Assembly: GCA_020845495.1 (NCBI GenBank)
Contig: JADLFM010000038.1
Location: forward strand, 80,286-144,285
Reading direction: 5' to 3'
From: Chloroflexota bacterium
Lineage (GTDB): Bacteria; Chloroflexota; UBA6077; JACCZL01
Length of the DNA stretch: 64,000 nt
The notes beneath the pieces were generated by a model, which saw only the letters and a program-made list of their open reading frames with translations, ran no database searches and was not told the DNA's origin. The position numbers and the translations under genes were made by a program. Positions 51,142 to 60,769 of the stretch are shown here, piece by piece (within the stretch, counting starts at the first letter, position 1; every line of letters starts with the position of its first letter).

Positions 51142-51398
51142 GGGGTACCTCCCGGGCAACGATACCGGGACCGAGGGTCGGCCTGCCGCTCGGACGCGCT
51201 CGCCCCACGCGACGCCGTCCGCCGCCGGGCGATCGACTGACGCCAGGGTCCACAGAGCGGCTACTATGGCCCCACACCGTCGAGCGGCGTCGTGTGGCGA
51301 CGAAGAGCCGCTTCGAGTCGTCGAGTTTCCACCGGTTTTCCACTGCCTCTCGGCCGGTGCCTGAGCCGGCTGGACGCCATGATGAGGGGGACGCAATC

Positions 51399-53078
51399 GT
51401 GCCACGCATGAGCGGGAAGCGGGCGCTGCTGGAGCAGTTACTTACCGATGGGGTTCGCCACATCTTCGGCAACCCCGGGACCACCGAGCAGGGCTTCATG
51501 GACATCCTGCAAGAGTATCCACAGATCGAGTTCATGCTCGCGCTCCACGAGGGCGTGGCAATCTGTATGGCCGACGCCTACGCGCGGCTGACGCGCCGCC
51601 CGGCCTTCGCGGAGCTACACATCGCACCGGGCCTCGGCAACGCCCTCGGGATGATGCACAACGCCCGCATCGGCAAGACCCCACTGGTGGTCTACGCTGG
51701 CCAGTCGCCGTCGAGTGTGCTGTTCCAGGAGCCGCACCTGTCGGGGCCGCTCGTGGAGATGGCTCGCCCGATCTGCAAGTGGTCGTACCAGGTCGAGCAC
51801 GCTCACGACGTTCCCCAGGTCCTCCGACGGGCGTTCAAGATCGCCGCCGAGCCACCGCAGGGGCCGGTCTTCCTGGCCTTGCCGATGGACGTGCTTGACG
51901 CCGAGGCCGACATGGAGATCGTGCCGACCACCTACACCTCGTGGCGGGCGCGCCCAGATCTGGCTGCCCTCGAGGCCGCCGCCGATTTGCTGGCGACGGC
52001 GAAGCGCCCGATGCTGATGGTCGGGGATACCGTCGCACTGGCTGATGCCCAGGCTGAGGCAGCCGCCATCGCCGAACTACTCGGGGCACCGATCTTCGAG
52101 TGCTACGCCTCCGAGTTCAACGTCCCGGCCAGCCATCCGCTCAACCTTGGCAGCGTGGACTTCGTCAGCCCAACCGCGATTCGCGCCACCCTGGCCGACT
52201 GCGACGTGCTGCTGGCGGTCGGCGCGCCCCTGTTCCAACTGATCTTTCCCGAAGCGGAACGCGGCGTCCTCGCGCCGAGCACGAAACTGGTGCAACTGGA
52301 CGCCTTCGGGCACGAACTCGGTAAGAACGTCCGCCCGGACGTGGCGATGCTCGGCGACCCGAAGTCCGGTCTCGCGGAGCTTGCCGACCTGATTCGCGAG
52401 CGCCAGAGCGCCCCCGTCCAGAAGGAGGCGGCCGAGCGTCGCACGCGCGTCGAGGGCGAGGTCGCGAGCGTGCGGGAGCGCTACTGGGCCCATGCCCGCT
52501 CCGGCTGGGATCAGGTGCCCATCGCGGCTCCCCGCCTGATGCACGAGGTGAAACAGGCGCTGCCCGAGAATGCGCTCGTCTTCGCGGAAGGGATCACCAA
52601 CTCGAAGCACATCGAGATGGCGATCGCGCCGGATCGGCCGGAGCGGCTGGTAAAGGTGCGCGGCGGCGGGATCGGGCCGGGCCTGCCGGGGACGCTCGGC
52701 GCGGCGCTGGCGTGCCCCGATCGGAAAGTCGTCGGCATCTGCTCGGACGGCGCGGCGATGTACAGCATCACGGCGCTCTGGACGGCCGCGCACCACCGCA
52801 TTCCCGTGACCTACGTCATGCTTGGGAACGCGAGCTACCGCATCCTCAAGCTGAACCTGGTGGCCTACCTGGGCGAGCAGGCGCGCGGACGGAAGTTCAT
52901 CGGGCTGGATCTCACCGATCCGGACCTGCGTTTCGACCGGATCGCCGAGGCGATGGGCGTGCCCGCCCGGCGCGTCGAGCGGCCCGCGGATCTGGCAGGA
53001 GCGCTACGGGAGGGCATCGGCCACGACGGTCCGTTCCTGATCGACGTCGCGCTGGAAGGCGCCGTTCCGACATCGTAG
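51399..53078 (+). CDS. Thiamine diphosphate-dependent enzyme, benzoylformate decarboxylase-like
   Basis: A 559-aa three-domain ThDP enzyme. The GTG at 51399 has GAGGGGG 8 nt upstream; an ATG three codons later is equally possible. The Pyr domain has HIFGNPGTTEQGFMDIL and the activating Glu in ALHEGVAICMADAYARLT. The PP domain has GLPGTLGAALACPDRKVVGI, then SDGAAMYSITALWTAAHHRI and NASYRILKLN for cofactor and metal binding. The order resembles benzoylformate decarboxylase more than acetolactate synthase. The natural 2-oxo acid is unknown. Confidence 0.88.
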   Translation: MPRMSGKRALLEQLLTDGVRHIFGNPGTTEQGFMDILQEYPQIEFMLALHEGVAICMADAYARLTRRPAFAELHIAPGLGNALGMMHNARIGKTPLVVYAGQSPSSVLFQEPHLSGPLVEMARPICKWSYQVEHAHDVPQVLRRAFKIAAEPPQGPVFLALPMDVLDAEADMEIVPTTYTSWRARPDLAALEAAADLLATAKRPMLMVGDTVALADAQAEAAAIAELLGAPIFECYASEFNVPASHPLNLGSVDFVSPTAIRATLADCDVLLAVGAPLFQLIFPEAERGVLAPSTKLVQLDAFGHELGKNVRPDVAMLGDPKSGLAELADLIRERQSAPVQKEAAERRTRVEGEVASVRERYWAHARSGWDQVPIAAPRLMHEVKQALPENALVFAEGITNSKHIEMAIAPDRPERLVKVRGGGIGPGLPGTLGAALACPDRKVVGICSDGAAMYSITALWTAAHHRIPVTYVMLGNASYRILKLNLVAYLGEQARGRKFIGLDLTDPDLRFDRIAEAMGVPARRVERPADLAGALREGIGHDGPFLIDVALEGAVPTS

Positions 53079-53156
53079 GGACGCCAGAGGGATCGCTGGA
53101 GGGCGGGCGGTTCTGGGGATCGGGACGCTCGAGAGCCGCGCCGTGATGCGGGTGGT

Positions 53157-53411
53157 TCAGGGGATCGGGGCGCGGCTCTCGCGGCTCCCCAGCCCGGCCA
53201 GCACGCCGGTCGTGGCCCAGACAGTGAGCAACACCCACTCCTGCATCCGGGTGCTGGTCTGGTAGACGATCACCGCGAGCACCACGCCCAGCGCCGCCAG
53301 GGTGATCTGGCGGCTAAGGGCCGGCTTGCGCAGTCGGACGTCGAACAGGACGTTCGCGGCGACCCCGCCGCAGATGCCCATGAGATACACCAGGATGAAC
53401 AGCCACATCAC
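53157..53411 (-). CDS. Small integral membrane protein of unknown function
   Basis: An 84-aa protein with three predicted helices (MMWLFILVYLMGICGGVAAN; QITLAALGVVLAVIVYQT; WVLLTVWATTGVLAGLG). AGGTGG sits 8 nt before the ATG. The Gly-rich first helix and a short Arg/Lys loop give a normal inside-positive topology. I recognise no family. It is convergent with the ThDP enzyme gene. Confidence 0.65.
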   Translation of the reverse strand: MMWLFILVYLMGICGGVAANVLFDVRLRKPALSRQITLAALGVVLAVIVYQTSTRMQEWVLLTVWATTGVLAGLGSRESRAPIP

Positions 53412-53804
53412 CCCGATACCACCTGTGCAGGAAGACCTCGAGAGCAGGCTCGTCTGGAGCCGGCTCGCCGCTCGTCACAGCGGGGCGTACCTGCGCCCGT
53501 GAGCTGACCGCACCCACTCACCTACGGATCTCGGCCGCGACGCCCGATTCGAAAGCGCGGCGCGCTCGCACGTCTCGCACGGCGTGTCGGTACAACCGAC
53601 CTGTCGCGCGAAGCCGACGCTTCGCGGCCGTTGTGGCACTCAGATGGCTCCCTCCCATTGGCAGCCGGCGTCGACCCTGACACGTTGGCCGTGCGCCGAA
53701 CCGCTGGCCGCTCGGGCATCCTCCAGACGAGCCAAGTGTCCTGTAGAATACGGCGCTGGCCCGGCGGCCGGCCAGAGGGCGATTGGGGTGGCACTGGACA
53801 GGCG
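53412..53804. other. Divergent intergenic region upstream of the epimerase gene
   Basis: 393 bases without a supported gene. A perfect 8-bp hairpin CGCGAAGC/GCTTCGCG lies at 53607-53626. TAGAAT (53744-53749) is a possible -10 for the epimerase gene, without a clear -35. Confidence 0.4.
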
Positions 53805-54797
53805 ATGACGGACGTCTCCCTGGTGACTGGCGGTGCGGGCTTCCTCGGCTCACACGTCGCTGAGGCGCTGCTGGCGCGCGGCGAAGAGGTCGTCGTCTTG
53901 GATGATCTGAGCGGCGGCTTTGCCGAGAACGTGCCGTCCGGCGCTCGCTTCGTCCAGGGTAGCATCCTCGACGTCAACCTTGTCGACCGGTTGTTCCGCG
54001 AACACCGTATCCGCCGCGTCTACCACCTGGCAGCGTACGCGGCCGAAGGGCTGAGCCATTTCATCCGCCGCTTCAACTATCAGAACAACCTGATCGGTAG
54101 CGTCAACCTGATCGATGCGAGCGTCAATCACGACGTCGAATGTTTCGTGTTCACCTCGTCGATTGCTGTCTACGGCCGGGGCCAGGTACCGATGCGCGAA
54201 GACCTGACGCCCTGCCCGGAAGACCCGTACGGCATCGCTAAGCTTGCCGTCGAGCAAGACTTGCGGGCCTGCCACGAACAGTTCGGCCTGAACGCTGTCA
54301 TCTTTCGCCCCCACAACGTCTACGGCGAGCGGCAGAACATCGGCGATCGCTACCGCAACGCGATCGGGATCTTCATGAACCAGATCATGCGCGGTGAGCC
54401 GCTGACGATCTTTGGTGACGGCTCGCAGACGCGCGCCTTCAGCTACGTGGGAGACGTGGCGCCGGTCATCGCGGAGGCCGGCTTCACCCCTCGGGCCTAC
54501 GGGCAGGTCTTCAACGTGGGCGCCGATACGCCATCCAGCGTGCTCGATCTGGCCCATGCAGTCGGGCGGGCGCTCGGCGTCGAGCCGTCGATCCGCTTCC
54601 TCCCGCCCCGTAACGAGGTCGTGCATGCGTACTCGTCGCACGACAAGGTGCGCGCGTCCTTCGATTGCCCGCCCGAGACCGCGCTCGACATCGGGCTCGG
54701 CCGGATGGCGGCCTGGGCGCGCAGCGTTGGCGCCCGTGCCAGCGCGCCTTTCAACGATATTGAGATCCTACGCGGCCTCCCCGACGTGTGGAGATGA
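53805..54797 (+). CDS. NAD-dependent nucleotide-sugar epimerase/dehydratase
   Basis: Extended short-chain dehydrogenase of 330 aa, probably UDP-glucose 4-epimerase-like. The ATG at 53805 starts MTDVSLVTGGAGFLGSHVAE, the TGGAGFLGS NAD motif. Catalytic residues are in FVFTSSIAVYGRG (Ser) and DPYGIAKLAVEQDL (Tyr-x-x-x-Lys). RPHNVYGERQNIGDRYRNAI and DGSQTRAFSYVGDVAPVI are typical of GalE/WbpP-like enzymes. The sugar cannot be identified from sequence. No polysaccharide cluster surrounds it. Confidence 0.92.
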   Translation: MTDVSLVTGGAGFLGSHVAEALLARGEEVVVLDDLSGGFAENVPSGARFVQGSILDVNLVDRLFREHRIRRVYHLAAYAAEGLSHFIRRFNYQNNLIGSVNLIDASVNHDVECFVFTSSIAVYGRGQVPMREDLTPCPEDPYGIAKLAVEQDLRACHEQFGLNAVIFRPHNVYGERQNIGDRYRNAIGIFMNQIMRGEPLTIFGDGSQTRAFSYVGDVAPVIAEAGFTPRAYGQVFNVGADTPSSVLDLAHAVGRALGVEPSIRFLPPRNEVVHAYSSHDKVRASFDCPPETALDIGLGRMAAWARSVGARASAPFNDIEILRGLPDVWR

Positions 54798-55100
54798 CGC
54801 CGAGGAGTCAGCAGTCCGTCATCAGTGCCCGAGAGCGACTCGCCGGCATCAGGCGGCAGTAGGTACGAACGCTGTGGGCTTCTGGCAGCAAGTCAGGTGC
54901 GGCGGCAAGGCCGGACCTGGAGCAGTCCTGGCAACTCGCTCCTGACACCGCTGCACTGACGACTGATTACGCGTTGCTCGCCCCTCCGCGCTACACTGGC
55001 CAGGACGCAGTACGGGCCGGGATGCTCGGAGGGAGCGCCGCACCAGGGTGGGCTGTGCGGGCCTGACGCCGGGCTTCTGGCCCTCTATGAAGGGCCGAGC
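54798..55100. other. Intergenic region upstream of the M20 peptidase gene
   Basis: 303 bases with no supported gene. TACACT (54992-54997) is a weak -10 candidate, and AAGGG lies 8 nt before the peptidase ATG. No notable repeat. Confidence 0.4.
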
Positions 55101-56465
55101 ATGCCGACGATCGATGAACTGCTGGCATCCGTCGACGCGGCGCGCGACGAGATCGTGCGCCTCCACCAAGATCTGGTCCGTATCCCCAGCGTCAACACCG
55201 GCCCTCGGCCGGACACCGGGAACGAGACACCCTGCTGCGAGTTGCTCCGGGAGCGATTGGCGGATGTTGGTATCGCATCCGACATTTACGAGTCAGCGCC
55301 CAACCGAGGGAACCTGATCGCGCGCCTGAAGGGGCCGGAGGGCGGAAAGCGGCTGCTGCTGATGTCCCACTCCGACGTGGTGCCGGTCGAAGACGAGTCG
55401 CTCTGGGAGCACCCGCCCTTCTCCGGCACGATCGATCGCGGCCGGGTGTATGGGCGTGGCGCTGACGACGATAAGGGCGACGTCACGGCGCACGGTATGG
55501 CGATGATCCTGCTGGCTCGGGCCGGTGTGCGCCTCGGCGGCGAGTTGATCTACATGGTCAACGCCGACGAGGAGTCCGGCGGCCGCTGGGGCGCTGGCTG
55601 GGTCGCCGAACACCATGCCGAAAAAGTTGCCGCCGACGTTGCCATCAACGAAGGCAGCGGTGCCCCCATCCACACCCCGCAAGGGCTGATCTACCCGATC
55701 TGCACCGGCGAGAAAGGCCGCCTGGAAGCGCGGATCACCAAGATGGGCCGCTCCGGGCATGCTTCCCGGCCCTGGGCCACACCCAACCCGGTGCCGGTGC
55801 TGGCACAGGTCATCGACAAGATCGCAGCCTACGAGCCCGAGATCGACGTCTCGCACCCGTACTTCCGTGAGGTGCTCGAAGCACTGGGCATCGAGCACAC
55901 CCCAAACGCCGAGAACATCGACCGCATCGCGGATGAGCTCGCGGCGCGCGGACAGGGCGCACTCGCGGTGACCCTCAAGGCCGCATCGCGGATGACGATC
56001 ACGCCCACAATGCTTGACGCCGGCGTCAAGAGCAATAGCATCCCCGACCGGGCGCACGTCGTCTGCGACGTCCGCGCGCTCCCCGGCCAGGATGACCGGT
56101 ACCTACGCCAGGAACTGGAGCACATCTGCGAAGGGCACGGCGTCGAGATCGACATCGACTACACGGCCGTCTCAAACGCCTCGCCGGCTGACTCGCCGTT
56201 CGTCGAATTGTGCCGCCTGTCGCTCGCGAAGGCGATCGGCAACGAAGACTTCCGCTTCGCGCCGGCGGTCACCGTCGGCTTCACTGATTCACGCTTCTTC
56301 CGCCCACACGGGACGCAGGTGTACGGCTTCAACCCCCACCATCCGAACGCCGACCCGAACCGCTCGGGCGTGCACGGCAACAACGAGTTTTTGGAGATCG
56401 ACAGCCTGATGTTGCGAACCAGAAACGCCGTCGCACTCGCCTGCCTGACCCTGGGCATTCAGTGA
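55101..56465 (+). CDS. M20 family metallopeptidase (ArgE/DapE/ACY1-like)
   Basis: Zinc hydrolase of 454 aa that removes acyl or peptide groups from amino acids. The metal-binding motifs are present: LLLMSHSDVVPVEDESLWEH (His, then Asp), GRGADDDKGDVTA with the bridging Asp, the catalytic Glu pair in MVNADEESGGRWG, and a late His in HPNADPNRSGVHGNNEF. The dimerisation domain (about 200-320) interrupts the catalytic domain as usual. The flavoprotein gene starts 43 nt downstream, so the two may be co-transcribed. The exact substrate is unknown. Confidence 0.93.
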   Translation: MPTIDELLASVDAARDEIVRLHQDLVRIPSVNTGPRPDTGNETPCCELLRERLADVGIASDIYESAPNRGNLIARLKGPEGGKRLLLMSHSDVVPVEDESLWEHPPFSGTIDRGRVYGRGADDDKGDVTAHGMAMILLARAGVRLGGELIYMVNADEESGGRWGAGWVAEHHAEKVAADVAINEGSGAPIHTPQGLIYPICTGEKGRLEARITKMGRSGHASRPWATPNPVPVLAQVIDKIAAYEPEIDVSHPYFREVLEALGIEHTPNAENIDRIADELAARGQGALAVTLKAASRMTITPTMLDAGVKSNSIPDRAHVVCDVRALPGQDDRYLRQELEHICEGHGVEIDIDYTAVSNASPADSPFVELCRLSLAKAIGNEDFRFAPAVTVGFTDSRFFRPHGTQVYGFNPHHPNADPNRSGVHGNNEFLEIDSLMLRTRNAVALACLTLGIQ

Positions 56466-56508
56466 GCGAGCACGCGATCGCCCACACGCGTTCGTCGGGG
56501 CTCACGAG

Positions 56509-57063
56509 ATGAGCGACGCGTACACGCCACGTGCAGGCGGCGAGCGCTTCGACGTCGCCTACCTGATCTACAGCGGTGCGGCGACGGCGGCGCAGGTGCC
56601 CGAGATTCTGGCCGGTATCCGCGATCTGGGCGTTGGGACCGTGCTGGCACTCCCGACGCCGAACGCCGCCCGGGTGCTAGCCCCCCGCGACGTCGCTACC
56701 ATCGAGGGCATCCAGGTCGTGGAGTCGTACTTCGATCCGGTCATCCTGCCTCGCCCGCCGCGCGGCCTGGTGCTCGTCGCACCATGTAGCTTCAACTCGC
56801 TCAACAAGCTCGCGTTCGGCATCGCCGATAGCCTGGCACTCTCGGTCGTGGCTGAGGCGATCGGGCGGCAGACGCCGGTACTCGTCGCGCCCTCGCTCAA
56901 CCAGCCGCTGCTCGATCATCCTCGGGCGCGGGAGTCGATGCGGACGCTCGCAGGCTGGGGCGTCACGGTCATCCCTCCAGAGGACCACGGGGAAGGCCCA
57001 CGCCTCGCTCCCACGCCGACCCTCCTGGCAGCAGTGTGCGGGTGGTTGGGTGCGTCGGGCTGA
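56509..57063 (+). CDS. Flavoprotein domain protein (UbiX/Dfp/phosphopantothenoylcysteine decarboxylase-like)
   Basis: A 184-aa single-domain protein. YLIYSGAATAAQVPEIL at the N-terminus and LVLVAPCSFNSLNKLAFGIA, with ADSLALSVVAEAIG, resemble the FMN-binding Rossmann-like fold of the flavoprotein superfamily. TPVLVAPSLNQPLLDHP is the usual active-site region. The CoaB part of CoaBC is absent, and length matches stand-alone members. It lies 43 nt after an M20 peptidase gene. The substrate is unknown. Confidence 0.8.
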   Translation: MSDAYTPRAGGERFDVAYLIYSGAATAAQVPEILAGIRDLGVGTVLALPTPNAARVLAPRDVATIEGIQVVESYFDPVILPRPPRGLVLVAPCSFNSLNKLAFGIADSLALSVVAEAIGRQTPVLVAPSLNQPLLDHPRARESMRTLAGWGVTVIPPEDHGEGPRLAPTPTLLAAVCGWLGASG

Positions 57064-57181
57064 GTAGTGGGCCCGTCGAGTGCCGTCGCACCGTGGTGCG
57101 TGGCGGCATCGCTCACGGTTGTGGGTACGACGGCTGGTACGACGAGAACGACCCCGGCCGAGCGGCCGGGGTCGTTGCTGT

Positions 57182-57255
57182 TGGAGCGGGAGAAGGGAAT
57201 CGAACCCTCACGATCAGCTTGGGAAGCTGACAGGCTGCCACTACATCACTCCCGC
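57182..57255 (-). tRNA. tRNA-Gly (anticodon CCC)
   Basis: A full cloverleaf on the minus strand. The acceptor stem GCGGGAG/CTCCCGC is perfect. The anticodon arm is TCAGC-TTCCCAA-GCTGA, giving anticodon CCC, which reads GGG. The T arm contains GGTTCGATTCC. CCA is encoded at the 3' end (57182-57184). It stands alone between a plus-strand flavoprotein gene and a minus-strand rhomboid gene. Confidence 0.95.
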
Positions 57256-57326
57256 CTGCGCCACCTAGTGTACCGTGGCCGGCTGGCAGTGGTCAAACAT
57301 CGTCGAGCGTCTGAGCGTCTGAGCGT

Positions 57327-58028
57327 CTACCGCGCGACGTATTCGTAGCTATGCTGGCGGGGAGCCAGCAACTTCACCAGGATCAGGCCGACGACGAAGC
57401 CGCCGACATGCGCCCAGAATGCCACGCCCGCCGTCTGCTCGGTACGGCCAATCGAGACCAGGCCTGAAAACAACTGAGTCACGAACCAGATGCCGATCAG
57501 GATCAGGGCCGGCAGGCGTGTGAAGGTGATGAACGGTCCCAGGAAGATGAGGGTCCGAATCGTGGCCGAGGGGAAAAGCAGGAGGTAGCCCGCCAGCACG
57601 CCGGCGATGGCTCCGCTCGCCCCGACGCTCGGAATCTGCGAGTTGGCGTTGAAGAAGATCTGGGCGGCACCTGCGCCCAACCCCGCCAGGAAGTAGAAGA
57701 GCAGATAGCGTGCGTGGCCCAGCCGCGCCTCGACGTTGTCTCCGAAGATCCAGAGATACAACATGTTCGAGCCGATGTGGAGCAGTCCAGCGTGGAGGAA
57801 CATCGACGTAATCAGGGTCGTCCCGTAGAGGCCGAGCGGGGCTGGCGGCGGCAGGTCTATCTGGCGGGTGAATTCGAGCGGCACGACGCCGGCCGACTGC
57901 AACAAGCCCTGAACGGCGTCGCCGAGCGATAATTCGTAGGCGAAGACCGCGATGTTCGCCAGGATCAAGGTGAGGTTGACGACCGGCCAGCCCTGCGATG
58001 GCGCCGGTTCGTCGCCAATGGGAATCAT
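57327..58028 (-). CDS. Rhomboid-family intramembrane serine protease
   Basis: Membrane protease of 233 aa from the ATG at 58028 (AAAGGAG 5 nt upstream). Six or seven helices are predicted. The rhomboid signatures are GSNMLYLWIFGDNVEARLGH, the nucleophile in SVGASGAIAGVLAGYLL (GASG) and the catalytic histidine in FWAHVGGFVVGLILV. Rhomboids cleave membrane protein helices; the substrate here is unknown. The C-terminus is short and has no added domain. Confidence 0.92.
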   Translation of the reverse strand: MIPIGDEPAPSQGWPVVNLTLILANIAVFAYELSLGDAVQGLLQSAGVVPLEFTRQIDLPPPAPLGLYGTTLITSMFLHAGLLHIGSNMLYLWIFGDNVEARLGHARYLLFYFLAGLGAGAAQIFFNANSQIPSVGASGAIAGVLAGYLLLFPSATIRTLIFLGPFITFTRLPALILIGIWFVTQLFSGLVSIGRTEQTAGVAFWAHVGGFVVGLILVKLLAPRQHSYEYVAR

Positions 58029-58509
58029 GCTGCTCCTTTGGCCGACTAACTCGTGCTGGCCAGGGGTGTACGTTCGATAGTCGAGGGCGCAACTCGTGCT
58101 CGCGACGATCGGCCGGAGAGATGGCATCCACTCGAAGCATGCGGCGTCGCCTGAAGTGAGCTCCTGCCGGCGCCACGATGCTGTCGGCCTTCAGTCAGCA
58201 GAACGTCCCAGCGCACGTCGCCGGCTCGTTTGCGCTGGTGCTCCTGGATGGATGCTCCGCGCCGCGCGGTCACCGCGACAGCGGGCCTCATGACCGGCGC
58301 ATTTCTGTCGAACCCTTCTGGAGACTACGCTATACTAGCAGGACTTTTGAGCCGAGCGGCGGGTGTACTCTGGGCGTACTCTCGGCTGAAAAGCGCCCTC
58401 CATAATCGGGACAGCATGCCCTGACAATATGTCGGGCTCCCGCGCCTCGGTGTCCTGCCGTGGACCCGGGACCGGCGAGCTCGCGGACCATCTGACGAAG
58501 GAGTCATGT
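58029..58509. other. Divergent intergenic region between rhomboid and EF-G-like genes
   Basis: 481 bases without a supported gene. TATACT at 58331-58336 is the likely -10 of the EF-G-like gene, giving a leader of about 170 nt. The leader has no clear hairpin or riboswitch. The 12-mer TGACCGGCGCAT (about 58290) recurs upstream of the methyltransferase gene at about 60671. Confidence 0.5.
58331..58336 (+). promoter_or_regulatory. -10 element of the EF-G-like gene
   Basis: TATACT about 175 nt before the ATG at 58510. No convincing -35 lies upstream. It is supported mainly by the match and the position. Confidence 0.4.
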
Positions 58510-60537
58510 ATGCAGCCGTACGATGCCGAGCACGTCTTCAACGTCGCGCTCGTCTCTCATGGTGGGGCCGGCAAGACCTCGCTCGTCGAGGCGATGCTGT
58601 ACCGCGCGGGCGCCATTACTCGCCTGGGCAGCATCGAAGAGGGCAACACGACGAGCGACTTCGACCCCGATGAGGTCAAGCGCGGCATGTCGGTCAGCCT
58701 GGCGCTCGCGCCGGTTGAATGGAAGTCGAGCAAGATCAACCTGCTCGATACGCCAGGCTACGCCGACTTCTATGGCGAGGTGGTCGAGGCGGTCCGAGTG
58801 GCTGACGGTGGCATGGTCGTCGTCGACGGCGTCTCGGGCCTCCAGGTCGGCACCGAGCAGGTGTGGCGCGCTCTCGACGAGCGTTCGCTGCCCAGGCTGA
58901 TCGTCATCAATCGGCTGGACCGTGAGAATTCGGACTATTCGCGCGTCCTCGAGGAGCTGCGCGAGCGCTACGGAAAGCAGGTCGTACCCCTCACCGTCCC
59001 GGTCGGACACGAGCACGGCCTGAGCGGCGTGGTGGAGCTTCTCGGTCAGAGCGCCTACATCGGCGATGCTACTGAATCATCGGCGGTGCCGGCCGACGCG
59101 GCCGATCTCGTGCAGCAGCACCGCGACACCCTGGTAGAGTCGATCTGCGAACTGGACGACGACCTGATCAACCTCTACCTCGAGGGTGAGGAGATCACCG
59201 AAGACGCGCTGCGGAGCGTGCTCCAGACGGCCGTGAGTGAGGGGAAACTGATTCCGGTCCTGGCGGCGTCCGCGTCACGTCAGATTGGGATCACCTGCAT
59301 CCTCGAAAGCATCGCTCATCTACTCCCGTCAGCCGCGGCCAGCGCTTCGGACGTGCCCGCCAACGGCCAGTTGGCCGCGCTCGCCTTCAAGACGATTGCC
59401 GATCCGTACATCGGGCGGCTGGCGTTCGTGCGGGTCTTCTCGGGCACACTCTCGGCCGACAGCCACGTCTGGAACGCCGCCAAGGCCCGTGACGAGCGCA
59501 TCACGCAACTGATGTTCATGCGCGGCAAGACCCAGGAATCGACGCCGCGCATCGGGACCGGCGACATCGGGGTGATCCCAAAGCTGGAGGCTTCGACAGG
59601 CGACACCCTCACCGACCGTGACAACCCGGTCGAACTCGAACGGCCGGTCTTCCCGGAGACGGCGTACGCGGCGTCGATCCACCCGAAGACCCGCAACGAC
59701 GTCGACAAGCTTGGGACGGCGCTGAGCCGGCTGCTAGAGGAAGATCCGACGCTGCACGTCCACCGTGATGAGTCAACGGGCGAGACTATCATGTCAGGTC
59801 TCGGCGAGTCGCACGTGCAGATCTCTGCCGAGCGGCTGGCCCGTAAGTACGGCGTGAATGTCGAGATCGGGCTGCCGAAGGTGGCGTACCGGGAGACCAT
59901 CACGACGCCGGCCAAGGCCGAGGGGCGTCACGTCCGGCAGTCCGGCGGTCACGGGCAGTACGGCGTCTGCAATCTGGAAATCGAGCCGCTCGAGCATGGC
60001 GGCGGGTTCGAGTTCGTCGACAAGATCGTCGGCGGTGTCGTGCCGAAGCAGTACATCCCGGCCATCGAGAAGGGTGTCCGCGAGGCGATGGAGCACGGTA
60101 CCCTGGGCGGCTACCCGGTCGTCGACGTGCGTGTGGCGCTCGTCTTCGGGAAGTACCATCCGGTCGACTCGAACGAGGCAGCGTTTCGGACGGCCGGCTC
60201 GCTCGGCTTCAAGGCCGCGTTCCAGTTGGGCCACCCGGTCCTGCTGGAGCCGGTCATGCAGGTCTCGGTGACGGTCCCGGACGAGTTCACGGGCGACGTC
60301 ATTGGCGACCTGAACGGCCGGCGTGCACGGGTGCAGGGGATGAACCCGGCCTCGGGCTTTACCACGGTCGAAGCGAGCGTACCGCAGGCCGAGATGCTGC
60401 GCTATGCGACGGAGCTGCGCTCGATGACGCAGGGGCGAGGCATCTACCAGATGAAATTCTCGCACTACGAGGAAGTCCCCGCGCACGTCGCGCAGAAGGT
60501 CGTCGAGGATCGTAAGAAGGAGCTTGCGGCCGTCTGA
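58510..60537 (+). CDS. EF-G-like translational GTPase (FusA2 type)
   Basis: A 675-aa homologue of elongation factor G. The ATG at 58510 has AAGGAG 8 nt upstream. G1 is LVSHGGAGKTSLVE instead of the AHVDAGKT of canonical EF-G; G3 is DTPGYADFYGEV and G4 is INRLDRENSD instead of NKxD. Domains II to V are complete, including DPTLHVHRDESTGETIMSGL and the C-terminal GRRARVQGMNPASGF. These substitutions match the divergent EF-G-like group (EF-G2/FusA2), so this is probably not the housekeeping EF-G. No rpsL, rpsG or tuf gene is adjacent. Confidence 0.9.
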   Translation: MQPYDAEHVFNVALVSHGGAGKTSLVEAMLYRAGAITRLGSIEEGNTTSDFDPDEVKRGMSVSLALAPVEWKSSKINLLDTPGYADFYGEVVEAVRVADGGMVVVDGVSGLQVGTEQVWRALDERSLPRLIVINRLDRENSDYSRVLEELRERYGKQVVPLTVPVGHEHGLSGVVELLGQSAYIGDATESSAVPADAADLVQQHRDTLVESICELDDDLINLYLEGEEITEDALRSVLQTAVSEGKLIPVLAASASRQIGITCILESIAHLLPSAAASASDVPANGQLAALAFKTIADPYIGRLAFVRVFSGTLSADSHVWNAAKARDERITQLMFMRGKTQESTPRIGTGDIGVIPKLEASTGDTLTDRDNPVELERPVFPETAYAASIHPKTRNDVDKLGTALSRLLEEDPTLHVHRDESTGETIMSGLGESHVQISAERLARKYGVNVEIGLPKVAYRETITTPAKAEGRHVRQSGGHGQYGVCNLEIEPLEHGGGFEFVDKIVGGVVPKQYIPAIEKGVREAMEHGTLGGYPVVDVRVALVFGKYHPVDSNEAAFRTAGSLGFKAAFQLGHPVLLEPVMQVSVTVPDEFTGDVIGDLNGRRARVQGMNPASGFTTVEASVPQAEMLRYATELRSMTQGRGIYQMKFSHYEEVPAHVAQKVVEDRKKELAAV

Positions 60538-60599
60538 CCTGTAGTGCGCGGACTCTGAGCGAGACGGCTTATTCCCGCGCCACTGTTCACTAACGGCTT

Positions 60600-60647
60600 G
60601 TGTCAAGAGAGGGTGGGCCGGGTCCGCCGCCCACCCTCTCTTGACAC
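60600..60647. terminator. 19-bp inverted repeat downstream of the EF-G-like gene
   Basis: The perfect 19-bp arms GTGTCAAGAGAGGGTGGGC (60600-60618) and its complement (60629-60647) are separated by 10 nt. It lies 63 nt past the EF-G-like stop, where a terminator is expected, but no U-run follows. It also marks the edge of the accessory segment and could be the remains of an inserted element. Confidence 0.5.
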
Positions 60648-60769
60648 TACGCGCAGATCGCGGCTCCGTGACCGGCGCATATTTCATGCGTCTAGGCTAG
60701 TATTGGTGCAAGACTCGTGACCGCACGACTGGAGTCAGGTATCCAGGTGCGGGCGAGGTTGTTGAGGGC

